A stretch of DNA of 64,000 nt, taken from the NCBI GenBank assembly GCA_024711345.1, contig JANJTA010000037.1, forward strand, positions 1-64,000, given 5' to 3'. This stretch comes from Rhodanobacter sp. GTDB taxonomy: Bacteria > Pseudomonadota > Gammaproteobacteria > Xanthomonadales > Rhodanobacteraceae. The translations under genes were made by a program, and so were the position numbers. The notes beneath the pieces were generated by a model that saw nothing but the letters and a program-made list of their open reading frames with translations, was not told where the DNA came from and made no database searches. Below, piece by piece: positions 40,176 to 47,616 of the stretch; position 1 is the first letter of the stretch, and every line of letters begins with the position of its first letter.

Positions 40176-40197
40176 CCGTGGCCGCCCACGGCCACGG
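40176..40197. repeat. GC-rich hairpin between cheA and the sCache MCP
   Basis: CCGTGGCCG-CCCA-CGGCCACGG: perfect 9-bp stem, seven bases beyond the cheA stop. No T-run follows, so it is probably an RNA stability or processing element rather than a terminator. Confidence 0.35.
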
Positions 40198-40203
40198 CGT
40201 GCC

Positions 40204-42225
40204 TCAGGCCGCCTTGCTGCGCTGTCCCAGCCGCACTACGCCGCCCACGTCGACGATCAGCGCCACCGAGCCGTCGCTGAGGATGGTCGCGCCGGACACG
40301 CCCTGTACCCGTTGGTAGTGCTTCTCCAGCGACTTGATCACCGCCTGCTGCTGGCCCAGCAGGTCGTCCACCAGCAGGCCCACGCGGCGGCCGTCGTCCT
40401 CGATCACCACCACGATGCCGCGTTCGACCTCGGTGATCGCGCCGGCGCAGGCGAAGGCGCGATGCAGCCGCATCAGCGGCAGGTAGTCGCCGCGGAACTG
40501 GAACACCTCGCCGCCGCCGGCGATCCGCCGCACCGCCTCGGCGCCGAGCCGCAGCGACTCCACGATCGAGGTCAGCGGCACGATGTAGCGCTCCTCGCCC
40601 ACCGCGGTTACCAGCCCGTCGATGATCGCCAGGGTCAGCGGCAGCGCGATGGTGAACACGCTGCCCTTGCCCGCCTCGCTCTTCACGCCGACGCTGCCGC
40701 CGAGGTCGCGCACGTTGCGCCGCACGACGTCCATGCCGACGCCGCGGCCGGACAGGTCGGTGGCCTGCGCCGCGGTGGAGAAACCGGGGGCGAAGATCAG
40801 CTCGGCCACCTCCTCGTCGGAAAGCTGCTGGCCGGGCTGGACCAGGCCGCGCTCGACCGCCTTGCCGACGATCGCCGCGCGATTGAGCCCCGCGCCGTCG
40901 TCGCTGATCCGCACGATGATGTTGCCGCCCTCGTGGTGGGCGTCCAGGGTGAGCGTACCGGCGTCGGGCTTGCCCGCCGCGCGACGCTTCTCCGGCGTCT
41001 CCAGGCCGTGGTCGATCGCGTTGCGCACCAGGTGCACCAGCGGGTCGCCGATCTTCTCCAGCACCGTCTTGTCCAGCTCGGTGTGCTCGCCGTGCAGCTC
41101 CAGCCGGACCTGCTTGCCGAGCTTGCGCTCGAGGTCGCGCACCAGCCGCGGGAAGCGGTTGAACACCGAGCCGATCGGCAGCATGCGGATGCGCATCACG
41201 CTTTCCTGCAGCTCGCGGGTGTTCCGCTCCAGCTGCGCCAGACCCTCGCGCAGGCGTTCCAGCTTGGTGAAATCGAAATGCTCGCCGATGTCGCTGAGCA
41301 TCGACTGGGTGATCACCAGTTCGCCCATCATGTTGATCAGCGCATCGACCTTGTCGATGCCCACGCGGATCGAGCTGGCTTCGGCGGAGGCGGTGGCGGA
41401 GGCGGTGGCCTCGCGCGCCGGCGGCGCCGCAGGTGCGGTCGCGGACGCGGGTGCCACGGCGGGGGGCGCGGCCGCCGGGGCCGGTTGCGCCGCGGCCGCC
41501 CGCGCTTGCCCGGACAGCGCCTCGATGGCCAGTTCGCAGTCGCCGTCGAGCCAGTCGAACACCGCGTCGACGTCGCCACGCGCTATCGCGCCGTGCAGGC
41601 GCAGCTCCCAGCCGAGGTGGCACTGGCTGGGGTCGAGCTCGGCCAGCCGCGCCGGCGCGCTGTCCAGCACGAAGGCACGGCGCACCTCCAGCCGGCCCAG
41701 TTGCTCCAGTTCGCGGAACAGCCGCAGCGGGTCGTTGCCGGTCTGCAGCAGGTGCGGCAGCGCGACGAAACGGATGTCCCAGCCGTCCACGGCCGCCGCC
41801 TGCGGCGCGGCGGCGCCGGGCGCCGCTGCCGCCTCGCCGCTGACCAGCCGCAGCAGTTCGCCGCGCAGCGTCTCGCTGCCGGCATCGGCCGCCGGCTGGC
41901 CGCTGCTCGAGCGCGCCAGCATCGCGCGCAGGCAGTCGACCGAGCGCAGCAACAGGTCGATCAACGCGCCATCCACCGCGCGGCGCTCGCTGCGCACTTC
42001 CTCCAGCAGCGACTCGGCCACGTGGGTGAACGCGGCGACGTCGGCAAAGCCGAAGGTCGCCGCACCGCCCTTGATCGAATGCGCCGCGCGGAAGATGGTG
42101 TGCACCAGTTCGTGGTCGGTCGAGCCCGAGTCCAGCGCCAGCAACGCCGTCTCCATCGCGTCGAGCCCTTCCAGGCTTTCCTCGAAGAAGGTCTTGTGGA
42201 ACTGGGTCAGATCGACGGCGCCCAT
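40204..42225 (-). CDS. cheA: Chemotaxis histidine kinase CheA (cluster with cheR/B/D)
   Basis: 673 residues. HPt domain with phospho-His49 in [15 protein letters not shown]; linker and P2-like region (about 130-275) with an Ala-rich stretch; dimerisation P3 (about 285-350); HATPase P4 with [10 protein letters not shown] (N box), ISDDGAGLN (G1), and [13 protein letters not shown] (G2); C-terminal CheW-like P5. It phosphorylates the CheY encoded just upstream. A second, different CheA is encoded at 49382-51280. Confidence 0.95.
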   Translation of the reverse strand: MGAVDLTQFHKTFFEESLEGLDAMETALLALDSGSTDHELVHTIFRAAHSIKGGAATFGFADVAAFTHVAESLLEEVRSERRAVDGALIDLLLRSVDCLRAMLARSSSGQPAADAGSETLRGELLRLVSGEAAAAPGAAAPQAAAVDGWDIRFVALPHLLQTGNDPLRLFRELEQLGRLEVRRAFVLDSAPARLAELDPSQCHLGWELRLHGAIARGDVDAVFDWLDGDCELAIEALSGQARAAAAQPAPAAAPPAVAPASATAPAAPPAREATASATASAEASSIRVGIDKVDALINMMGELVITQSMLSDIGEHFDFTKLERLREGLAQLERNTRELQESVMRIRMLPIGSVFNRFPRLVRDLERKLGKQVRLELHGEHTELDKTVLEKIGDPLVHLVRNAIDHGLETPEKRRAAGKPDAGTLTLDAHHEGGNIIVRISDDGAGLNRAAIVGKAVERGLVQPGQQLSDEEVAELIFAPGFSTAAQATDLSGRGVGMDVVRRNVRDLGGSVGVKSEAGKGSVFTIALPLTLAIIDGLVTAVGEERYIVPLTSIVESLRLGAEAVRRIAGGGEVFQFRGDYLPLMRLHRAFACAGAITEVERGIVVVIEDDGRRVGLLVDDLLGQQQAVIKSLEKHYQRVQGVSGATILSDGSVALIVDVGGVVRLGQRSKAA

Positions 42226-42235
42226 GGGTCTTCCT

Positions 42236-42598
42236 TCAGCCCAACACGCGCTTGACGGTCGCCAGCAGCTGTTCCGGATCGAACGGCTTGACCAGCCAGC
42301 CGGTGGCGCCGGCCGCCTTGCCTTCCATCTTCTTCTCGGTGTGCGACTCGGTGGTCAGCATCAGGATCGGCACGCCCTTGTAGGCGTCCATCGCGCGCAG
42401 CTCGCGCACCATCGCGATGCCGTCCATCACCGGCATGTTGACGTCGGCCAGCACCAGGTCGAACGAACTGCCGCGCGCCACGTCCAGCGCCAGCTGTCCG
42501 TTCTCGGCCTCGGCCACCTCATGGCCCGCGCCGCGCAGGGTGAACGCCACCATGCCGCGCATCGAAACCGAATCGTCCACCGCGAGAATCTTTGCCAT
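42236..42598 (-). CDS. CheY-type response regulator (cluster with cheR/B/D)
   Basis: 120 residues, stand-alone receiver. Acidic pair in AVDDSVSM, phospho-Asp in LADVNMPVMDG (about residue 53), Thr in LTTES, Lys in VKPFDP. Ten bases before cheA. Distinct from the flagellar CheY at 51930; the output could be the STAS proteins of the cluster or the motor. Confidence 0.92.
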   Translation of the reverse strand: MAKILAVDDSVSMRGMVAFTLRGAGHEVAEAENGQLALDVARGSSFDLVLADVNMPVMDGIAMVRELRAMDAYKGVPILMLTTESHTEKKMEGKAAGATGWLVKPFDPEQLLATVKRVLG

Positions 42599-42611
42599 GC
42601 TGCCACCTCGT

Positions 42612-42956
42612 TCAGGCCGGCCCTGCGGCCGGCAGTTCCAGAATCCGCGCCAGGCCGAGCAGGCCGGCGGCCTCGTTGAAAGCCGCGCTCGCGCCGCGCC
42701 ACGCCAGCGCGCCGTCGCGTGAGGCCAGCTCGCGCCGCAGCAGCACCAGCAGCTGCAGCGCCGCGGTGTCGACCCGCTCCACCGCGCTGGCGTCCAGCGC
42801 CACGCCGGCGCCGCGTTCGAGCGCGGCGACCAGTTCCGCCTGCAGCGCGGCCTGCGCGGCGAGGCGGCAGTCCGCGGGCAGCGCCACCACGGCCACGCCA
42901 TCCGGCACCGCTGGCCGCTCGTCCTGGTTCTGCTTCGCCGCTCGTTTGCCGGCCAT
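42612..42956 (-). CDS. STAS-domain protein heading the chemosensory operon
   Basis: 114 residues with an STAS-type fold (VVALPADCRLAAQAALQAEL..., ALDASAVERVDTAALQLLV). The usual phospho-Ser position is Thr (VDTAA). GGTGGAG precedes the ATG. It is the first gene after the sigma-28 promoter and is followed by cheY-cheA. Clusters with STAS proteins at both ends are reminiscent of alternative chemosensory systems; the partner kinase/phosphatase is not in view. Confidence 0.75.
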   Translation of the reverse strand: MAGKRAAKQNQDERPAVPDGVAVVALPADCRLAAQAALQAELVAALERGAGVALDASAVERVDTAALQLLVLLRRELASRDGALAWRGASAAFNEAAGLLGLARILELPAAGPA

Positions 42957-42996
42957 GCCGCCGCTCCACCTGCGCCCGTTGGCGCTTACGGGTGGC

Positions 42997-43023
42997 TTAT
43001 CGGCCCGCGGCACGATCGCTTTA
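42997..43023 (-). promoter_or_regulatory. Sigma-28 (FliA) promoter of the STAS-cheY-cheA operon
   Basis: TAAA-N15-GCCGATAA, an exact match to the FliA consensus with exact spacing, reads toward the STAS gene. Predicted start near 42990 gives a leader of about 35 nt. fliA itself is encoded at 52670-53398. Confidence 0.88.
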
Positions 43024-43040
43024 GGGCGAATCGCCGCTGC

Positions 43041-43064
43041 CCGGCGCAAGCGGGCTTGCGCCGG
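43041..43064. repeat. Perfect hairpin in the divergent region before fliK
   Basis: CCGGCGCAAGC-GG-GCTTGCGCCGG: 11-bp perfect stem with two-base loop, between the sigma-28 promoter and the fliK-like gene. No T-run. May be a REP-type repeat or a binding site; a promoter for fliK was not recognised. Confidence 0.4.
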
Positions 43065-43197
43065 CACGGCGGGCGGAAGATGTCGGCCACCTCTCCGCCG
43101 GGCGCCCGATATCGGCCGCGCCTCAAGTTCGTCCGCGCACGGCCGATGTCCTGCAGGACGGACCCGATCGCCCACCGCGCCGCGCGCAGGAACCGAC

Positions 43198-44340
43198 TTG
43201 ATCATCCAACCGACCAGCCTGGCCGCCCTCACCTGGGCCGGTGCCGCCTCCGGCACCACGGCGCAAAGCTGGCGCATCGGCACGGTGCTGTCGGCGCGCC
43301 CGCTGGGGGTGAACCCGCAGGGCCTGCTGGTGCTGCAGGTTGGCGCACTCGCGGTGGAGACCGAGCTGCCCGGCAGCCAGTTGCCGGCGCAGTTCCAGGT
43401 GCGCGTGCTGAGCCTGGGCGCGCAGCCGCAACTGGAGATGCTGCCGCAACCGGCCGACGCCAGCTTCCAGCGCGTGCTGCGCGAGCGCCTGCCGCAACAG
43501 AATGGCTACGCGCCGCTGCTCGCCACGCTGGGCACGCTGGCGCAGCGGCCAGTGCTGCGCCAGCTGCCGCCGGAGCTGCGCACGGCGCTGGCGCTGCTCG
43601 AACAGTCGCTGCGCACGCCCGCCGAAATCACCCGCGGCGAAGGCCTGCGCGAGGCGATCAACCGCAGCGGGCTGTTCTTCGAGTCGCGCCTGGCCAGCCC
43701 GCACGGCAACCTGGCGGCGCTGGCCGAGGACGACTGGAAAGGCGCGCTGCTGCGCCTGGCCGCGCTGCTCGACCGCCGCGCGCCAGCACCGGCACCGGCC
43801 AACCGCGGCGACGCCGCGCCGCCGATGCTGCAGCGTGGCGTGCAGGCGCAGCCGCGCGTGCCGCTGCCGCTGGCGCCCGCCGACGACAGCGTGGGTCCGC
43901 TGCTGGACCGCCTGCATGGCGAGGTGAAGGCGGCGCTGGCGCGGGTCGAGGTCGCCCAGCTGGACGCCGGCGCCAGCCCGCTGCCGGCCTGGATGATCGA
44001 GATCCCGCTGCAGGGCGAGGGCGGCCGCGACGTGCTGCAGCTGCAGTTGCAGCTCGGCATCGACCCCGACGACGGCAGCCACGGCTGGACGCTCGGTTTC
44101 GCGCTGGACCTGCCCGCGCTGGGCCCGCTGCAGGGCGAGCTGCAATTGCGCGAACCGCGGCTGACCGTGCGCCTGTGGGCCGAGCAGGTGGAAACCGCCC
44201 AGCGGCTGGAACGTCAGTTCGGCCCGCTGCGTCAGCGGCTGGCCGCCTGCGGCGTGCTGCTCGACCAGCTGAGCTGCCAGGTCGGCCTGCCACAACCGCC
44301 GGGCCAGCACAGCGCCGTGCTGCTGCAGGCCACCGCATGA
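43198..44340 (+). CDS. Flagellar hook-length control-like protein (FliK family)
   Basis: 380 residues. The N-terminal two thirds is Leu/Pro/Gln-rich and low in clear domains. The C-terminal ~120 residues (LQGEGGRDVLQLQLQLGIDP..., LQGELQLREPRLTVRLWAEQ) match the FliK C-terminal hook-length domain. Start TTG at 43198 is chosen because CAGGA lies seven bases upstream and no ATG/GTG precedes the first conserved residues. Overlaps flhX by ATGA. A second FliK-like gene may lie beyond the right edge with fliL; this one could be the paralogue paired with flhX. Confidence 0.75.
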   Translation: MIIQPTSLAALTWAGAASGTTAQSWRIGTVLSARPLGVNPQGLLVLQVGALAVETELPGSQLPAQFQVRVLSLGAQPQLEMLPQPADASFQRVLRERLPQQNGYAPLLATLGTLAQRPVLRQLPPELRTALALLEQSLRTPAEITRGEGLREAINRSGLFFESRLASPHGNLAALAEDDWKGALLRLAALLDRRAPAPAPANRGDAAPPMLQRGVQAQPRVPLPLAPADDSVGPLLDRLHGEVKAALARVEVAQLDAGASPLPAWMIEIPLQGEGGRDVLQLQLQLGIDPDDGSHGWTLGFALDLPALGPLQGELQLREPRLTVRLWAEQVETAQRLERQFGPLRQRLAACGVLLDQLSCQVGLPQPPGQHSAVLLQATA

Positions 44341-44597
44341 ACACGCCACCGCCCCCGCGCCGGGTCAGCCTGCGGCTGGCCGGCGGCAACCAGGCCGAGA
44401 TCAAGCCGATGCCGCCCGAGGCACTGGAAGCGCTGCTGGCGCGCGCGCAGGTACTGGGCCTGCCGCTGCACCACGACCCACAGATCGCCGCCCTGCTGGC
44501 CGGCTTGCGCCTGCGCGACGACGTGCCGGCGCTGCTCTACGCGGCCGCCGCCTCGGTACTGGCGGCGGTGTACGACGCGGCGGAGGAACAAGGCTGA
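44337..44597 (+). CDS. FlhX: short FlhB C-terminal-domain paralogue
   Basis: 86 residues resembling the cytosolic C-terminal part of FlhB/YscU (LGLPLHHDPQIAALLAGLRLRDDVPALLYAAAASVLAAVY), without the membrane part and without the NPTH autocleavage motif. Such FlhX proteins can partly replace FlhB-CC in export switching. Translated with the FliK-like gene (four-base overlap), which fits a substrate-switch role. Confidence 0.82.
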   Translation: MNTPPPPRRVSLRLAGGNQAEIKPMPPEALEALLARAQVLGLPLHHDPQIAALLAGLRLRDDVPALLYAAAASVLAAVYDAAEEQG

Positions 44598-44598
44598 T

Positions 44599-44703
44599 TC
44601 ACGCCGCCGGCACACGCGGCGCGAGGATCCGCGCCGCCTCGTCGCACGACAGTCCAAAGCATGCGACCTGTGGTCCGGCAGCCGCGGCTTCGCAGGCGAG
44701 TTG
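44599..44703 (-). pseudogene. Decayed copy of the 3' end of the DUF2802 gene
   Basis: Reading minus, codons up to the TGA at 44599 align without gaps over about 35 codons to the end of the intact gene at 46757 (LAREG... / LACEA...; GLSRDEAKLVLAMR / GLSCDEAARILAPR), including stop position. By my hand alignment about two thirds of bases agree. The conserved Cys is Phe here. No start or N-terminus exists: the sequence joins the integrase fragment at about 44704-44730. Confidence 0.65.
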
Positions 44704-44730
44704 TCCTGGCGGCAAGTGGATATGGAAGCA

Positions 44731-44893
44731 CCCTGCAACACCTCGCGATACAGAAACAGCAGCGCCGACAGCGCCTGCTTCTGCGTGCTGGCCGCCACGC
44801 ACCGCGCACAGCCAGCCCGGACGGGAAACCCTCCACCTCCACCACGCCCATCTCACGTGGATGGCGCTTTCCGTTCGCCACCCGCCGAAGCAT
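44731..44893 (-). pseudogene. Integron-type integrase (IntI-like tyrosine recombinase) fragment, frameshifted
   Basis: Two adjacent frames give NGKRHPREMGVVEVEGF then, after a one-base-class frameshift near 44800, VAASTQKQALSALLFLYREVLQ. This pair is the N-terminal (SAM-like) domain signature of integron integrases. The catalytic domain (R..HxxR..Y) is absent, and the first ~35 residues are unrecognisable. Orientation is away from the cassette-like genes, as in integrons. It is inactive. Confidence 0.78.
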
Positions 44894-44954
44894 CGCTGCC
44901 GCGCATCACCGCCACCATCTGACAATCATTTGTCCATGCGCAGGATTCGTCTGC

Positions 44955-44983
44955 TTGACGCGTGGCTGTCGAAAGCTGAACAT
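44955..44983 (+). promoter_or_regulatory. Possible cassette promoter
   Basis: TTGACG (44955-44960), 17 bp, GAACAT (44978-44983), pointing to the cassette-like genes from the former integrase 5' region, where integron cassette promoters lie. The -10 is poor. Confidence 0.3.
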
Positions 44984-45006
44984 CCGACGCATATGTCCCG
45001 ATTTGG

Positions 45007-45026
45007 GGTCTACTAAGCGTTAGACC
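45007..45026 (+). other. attI-like recombination core site
   Basis: GGTCTA-N8-TAGACC is an inverted core pair, and GTTAGAC (45019-45025) fits the integron core GTTRRRY. It lies between the integrase remnant and the first cassette-like gene, the place and geometry of an attI simple site. Identification is by motif and position only. Confidence 0.55.
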
Positions 45027-45051
45027 GCAAACCAGACTCAGGGGGAAACTG

Positions 45052-45297
45052 ATGGCAAAACGCGAGGATCTTCAGGACTGGGTTATTGCCGCATTGAAAG
45101 CCAATGGCGGCTCCGCCAGCATCGTGCAGGTTGCCCAGCACATCTGGGCGCACCACGAAAAAGAGCTCCGGACCTCCGGTGAGCTATTTTTTACTTGGCA
45201 ATACGATATGCGATGGGCCTGCACTCGATTGCGGGAGTGCAAGACTGTGCAGTCAGCCGAGGTCTCAAAGCGCGGGGAATGGCGCCTTGCAGCCTAA
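45052..45297 (+). CDS. Small winged-helix protein, Mrr N-terminal-like (cassette gene 1)
   Basis: 81 residues. The pattern DLQDWVIAALKANGGSASI... and YDMRWACTRLRECKTVQSAE, then KRGEWRLA resembles the Mrr-N winged-helix module (RWARTYLKK...G..GxW). It could bind DNA and guide a nuclease partner. AT-richer than surrounding genes. GGGGGAAACTG precedes the ATG, 26 bp after the attI-like core. Its TAA stop lies inside GCCTAAC, as in many integron cassettes. Confidence 0.65.
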   Translation: MAKREDLQDWVIAALKANGGSASIVQVAQHIWAHHEKELRTSGELFFTWQYDMRWACTRLRECKTVQSAEVSKRGEWRLAA

Positions 45298-45336
45298 CGA
45301 TGCCGTAAGAGACTTCCGTCAATCCCAGCATTAGCA
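45292..45336 (+). other. Degenerate attC-like segment after cassette gene 1
   Basis: GCCTAAC (45292-45298) fits the R'' core RYYYAAC and overlaps the stop codon. The expected R' partner GTTRRRY is only approximated by ATTAGCA (45330-45336). At 45 bp it is shorter than usual attC sites. The piece GAGACTTCCGTCAATCCC recurs in altered form after the second gene (GGGACTTCCCCGTCAACCC near 46138-46156). Confidence 0.35.
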
Positions 45337-45352
45337 TTCACGGGAAACGCCC

Positions 45353-46120
45353 TTGAAGCCTGATATATCAGAATTCTCCTACGGCTACGCTGTTACGGAG
45401 GAGCTCGTCGCGAAGCACAAAGCGCGCATTATCGCGGCACCCACATTCCCTTCGCTCTATGAAGAGGGAAAGACAGGAGGAGGATACGATGTGAAGATCC
45501 CCATTAGGGGGACACCAGTTTTCTTACAATTCAAACTTAGTGACTGCCTTAAGACAAAGAACGCCAAGGAGCACGGATCACTCTCGTTGAAGCTTCCATA
45601 CTATCGGATGCACCTACGTCCACTTAAACATTCTCAGCAACATCAACTTCTGCTTAATCTAGAAAACTCTGGTGAGGCCGTCTACTACATCGCACCAGAG
45701 TTTCACACTCCCAATGAGCTTAATCGCCGCTACCTTGCACGCGACGTAGTCTCGAGTTCCGCCGCATTTGCTCCGTCCACCATAGGTACTCTTCCGGATG
45801 ACGACGAGCATTATGTAGTTTTTGAGAAAGGCAGTACCTACGGATGGCGGTGCTCTGATGACCCAAAGCAGGTAAAGCGCACGGCGCTGTCAACTCAGCT
45901 TGACGTACTGCGCATCAAAGAACGCAAGTTCGGAAGCGAGGGCCTAGCTGAGCTAACCCGTAAAATGGTGTCGGTCATACGAGAGCGCACAGCCGCTTCG
46001 GACCTACCTAGGTCAGCAAGGCTAGACGCCGAAGCGATCGAAAAGCAGAGAAGCCCGCTAGAGTCTGCAGGTTATATCGCTCGAACATATTTTTCGAGCG
46101 AGCTGATCATTGTAGAGTGA
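45353..46120 (+). CDS. Uncharacterised protein with PD-(D/E)xK-like QxK motif (cassette gene 2)
   Basis: 255 residues, no signal or membrane segment, and codon use clearly AT-richer than the neighbours. Residues 42-61 (GGGYD46VKIP...FLQ59FK61) give a D-x12-QxK pattern with acidic residues Glu16/17 before it, as in Mrr-type nuclease folds. Charged helical C-terminus. Start TTG at 45353 follows GGGAAA. It lies 55 bp after the winged-helix gene. I know the family only as hypothetical; nuclease activity is inference. Confidence 0.6.
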   Translation: MKPDISEFSYGYAVTEELVAKHKARIIAAPTFPSLYEEGKTGGGYDVKIPIRGTPVFLQFKLSDCLKTKNAKEHGSLSLKLPYYRMHLRPLKHSQQHQLLLNLENSGEAVYYIAPEFHTPNELNRRYLARDVVSSSAAFAPSTIGTLPDDDEHYVVFEKGSTYGWRCSDDPKQVKRTALSTQLDVLRIKERKFGSEGLAELTRKMVSVIRERTAASDLPRSARLDAEAIEKQRSPLESAGYIARTYFSSELIIVE

Positions 46121-46756
46121 GCGTGAACGGTTCCGTGGGGGACTTCCCCGTCAACCCGCGTGCATGAAGCTTTTGCCCTGGGCTTCCGGGCCGCTGCCAG
46201 TGATGGGAACTTCTGGTGTTGCATGCCAGCCGCACGGCGGCGGGCAACGTGTGTCAGGCGGCGTTTCATTCAAACCTGTTCTGGCGCCGCTTCCGCCATG
46301 TCGCCTTTCTCTTGCTTTTGCGCGCAGGAGCACGCTGCTCTTCGGGGCCCCTATGCGGTGGTGAGGCGTGGACGATCAGGCCGCGCAGCGGGCGTTGCCA
46401 TGGAGGGCAACGCCTTTTCGACCGGGCAGGCGACGGCAGGGATGCCGGAGTTGAGGCAACGCAGGAGCGGTTGCCCGAGCCCGGCCGAAAAGCCCGGCCA
46501 CGACTCACGGACTCGGAGGGCAGGATGCCCGGAGAGCACCGCATCGGGGTGGCCTTCTCTTTGGGTTACTTTTCTCTTGGCCACGCAAGAGAAAAGTAAC
46601 TCGGGCGCCGCAGGCGACCGAAACCGCTTTGATCCAGCGGTGACGAAGAGCAAAGGCCCCTCTCCCCAAGCCCTTTCCCTCGAGTGGGAGAGGAAAGCAG
46701 AGTCGCTGCCTATCATCAAACGCAGCGCCGGGCACCGGGAGACGTTGAACCGGTGC
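46121..46756. other. Gene-free right part of the island
   Basis: No supported coding region. 46134-46160 resembles the tail after cassette gene 1 and can form GGGG-GACTT-CCCC. 46345-46620 is a partial copy of the repeat found at 60.1-60.9 kb. The last 130 bp before the DUF2802 stop show nothing recognisable. Short frames encoding ...LGYFSLGHAREK are repeat-derived and not genes. Confidence 0.6.
46345..46620. repeat. Partial copy of the fliP-fliQ repeat element
   Basis: Shares long blocks with 60545-60780: CCGCGCAGCGGGCGTTGCCA, CAACGCCTTTTCG, AAAAGCCCGGCC, ACTCACGGACT, GGGGTGGCC, and the hairpin TTACTTTTCTCTTG-GCCACG-CAAGAGAAAAGTAA (46566-46599). Only one of the two long inverted arms is present here. 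Confidence 0.8.
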
Positions 46757-47110
46757 TTACCTGGCCGGCGGGCGCATCGCGAGCACCAGCTTCGCCTCGT
46801 CGCGCGACAGGCCGCAGCGGCTGACCAGTTGCTCGACGTCGGCGCCTTCGCGCGCCAGCCGCTGGGCCAGTTCGTAGGATTGCCGCGCCGGCGGCGCCGA
46901 TTGCTCGATGCGGCCGAGCTGGCGTTCCAGCCGCCCCAGCGCGGTCACCAGCATCGAGGTCGGCACGTCGGTGCAGGCGGGACCAGCCGCGTGCGACAGT
47001 TCGGCCACGCGCTGCTCTAGCTCGCGCAACTGGCGCCAGCCTTGGAACAGCAGCGCCGACTGCGCCAGCGCCACCAGCAGCAGCACGCCGACGCCAAGCT
47101 CAAGCCACAT
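46757..47110 (-). CDS. DUF2802 family protein of the flagellar/chemotaxis operon
   Basis: 117 residues. One N-terminal membrane helix (about 5-22), a coiled-coil segment (LRELEQRVAELS), and the family C-terminus LAREGADVEQLVSRCGLSRDEAKL. DUF2802 genes typically end the cheYZA-motCD-cheW operon in Pseudomonas and Xanthomonas. Function unknown. Overlaps cheW by 11 bp. A decayed copy of its 3' end is at 44599-44703. Confidence 0.85.
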   Translation of the reverse strand: MWLELGVGVLLLVALAQSALLFQGWRQLRELEQRVAELSHAAGPACTDVPTSMLVTALGRLERQLGRIEQSAPPARQSYELAQRLAREGADVEQLVSRCGLSRDEAKLVLAMRPPAR

Positions 47111-47579
47111 GGCTGCCGCCGTCGTCCGCCCGGCACAGCCGGCGCACGTCGAGCAGGGCCACGAAACCACCCTGCCAGGCCAGCACGCCGCTGACCGGGT
47201 CGTCGTCGCGGCTGGCGCGGCCCGGCGGGGGCGGCGCAACGTCGAGGCCGTCGCTGCACAGCAGTTCGCCGACCGCATCCACGCGCAGGCCGACCCGCTG
47301 ACCGGCCTGCGACAGCAGCACCACGCGCACGCTGACCGGGTTGGCCGCCGGCAGCGCCGGCAGGCCCAGCCGCAAGCGACCGTCCATGACCGGCACGATG
47401 CGTCCGCGCAGGTGGCGCACACCGAGCAGGTCGGCCGCGGCGCCCGGCACCGGAGTCAGCTCGCCGTCGCGAATGACTTCGCTGACCTCGTCCAGCGGCG
47501 CCGCATACAGCTGCGCGCCGATGCGGAACGACAGCCAGTGCCGGGCGGGCGGCGCGGAGGCGGGGGCGCTGGCGCTCAT
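47100..47579 (-). CDS. CheW-domain coupling protein of the flagellar chemotaxis operon
   Basis: 159 residues, CheW-like fold (SFRIGAQLYAAPLDEVSEVI..., HLRGRIVPVMDGRLRLGL, VGELL). A Pro/Asp insert lies near residue 115. Follows motD; likely the coupling protein of the cheA at 49382. Confidence 0.9.
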   Translation of the reverse strand: MSASAPASAPPARHWLSFRIGAQLYAAPLDEVSEVIRDGELTPVPGAAADLLGVRHLRGRIVPVMDGRLRLGLPALPAANPVSVRVVLLSQAGQRVGLRVDAVGELLCSDGLDVAPPPPGRASRDDDPVSGVLAWQGGFVALLDVRRLCRADDGGSHVA

Positions 47580-47616
47580 GCGTGTGCTCCTTGGCCGGGA
47601 AAGGCGTTCATCGGCT

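Noticed and set aside
44599-44925. 108-codon minus-strand frame as a gene
   Set aside because: It mixes the DUF2802 tail with an out-of-frame part of the integrase remnant; no start, no RBS, two different homologies in one frame.
46351-46735. Short frames with LGYFSLGHAREK-type sequence at 46.2-46.7 kb and 60.4-60.8 kb
   Set aside because: They arise from the repeat elements and occur in several frames on both strands; no RBS and no codon bias.
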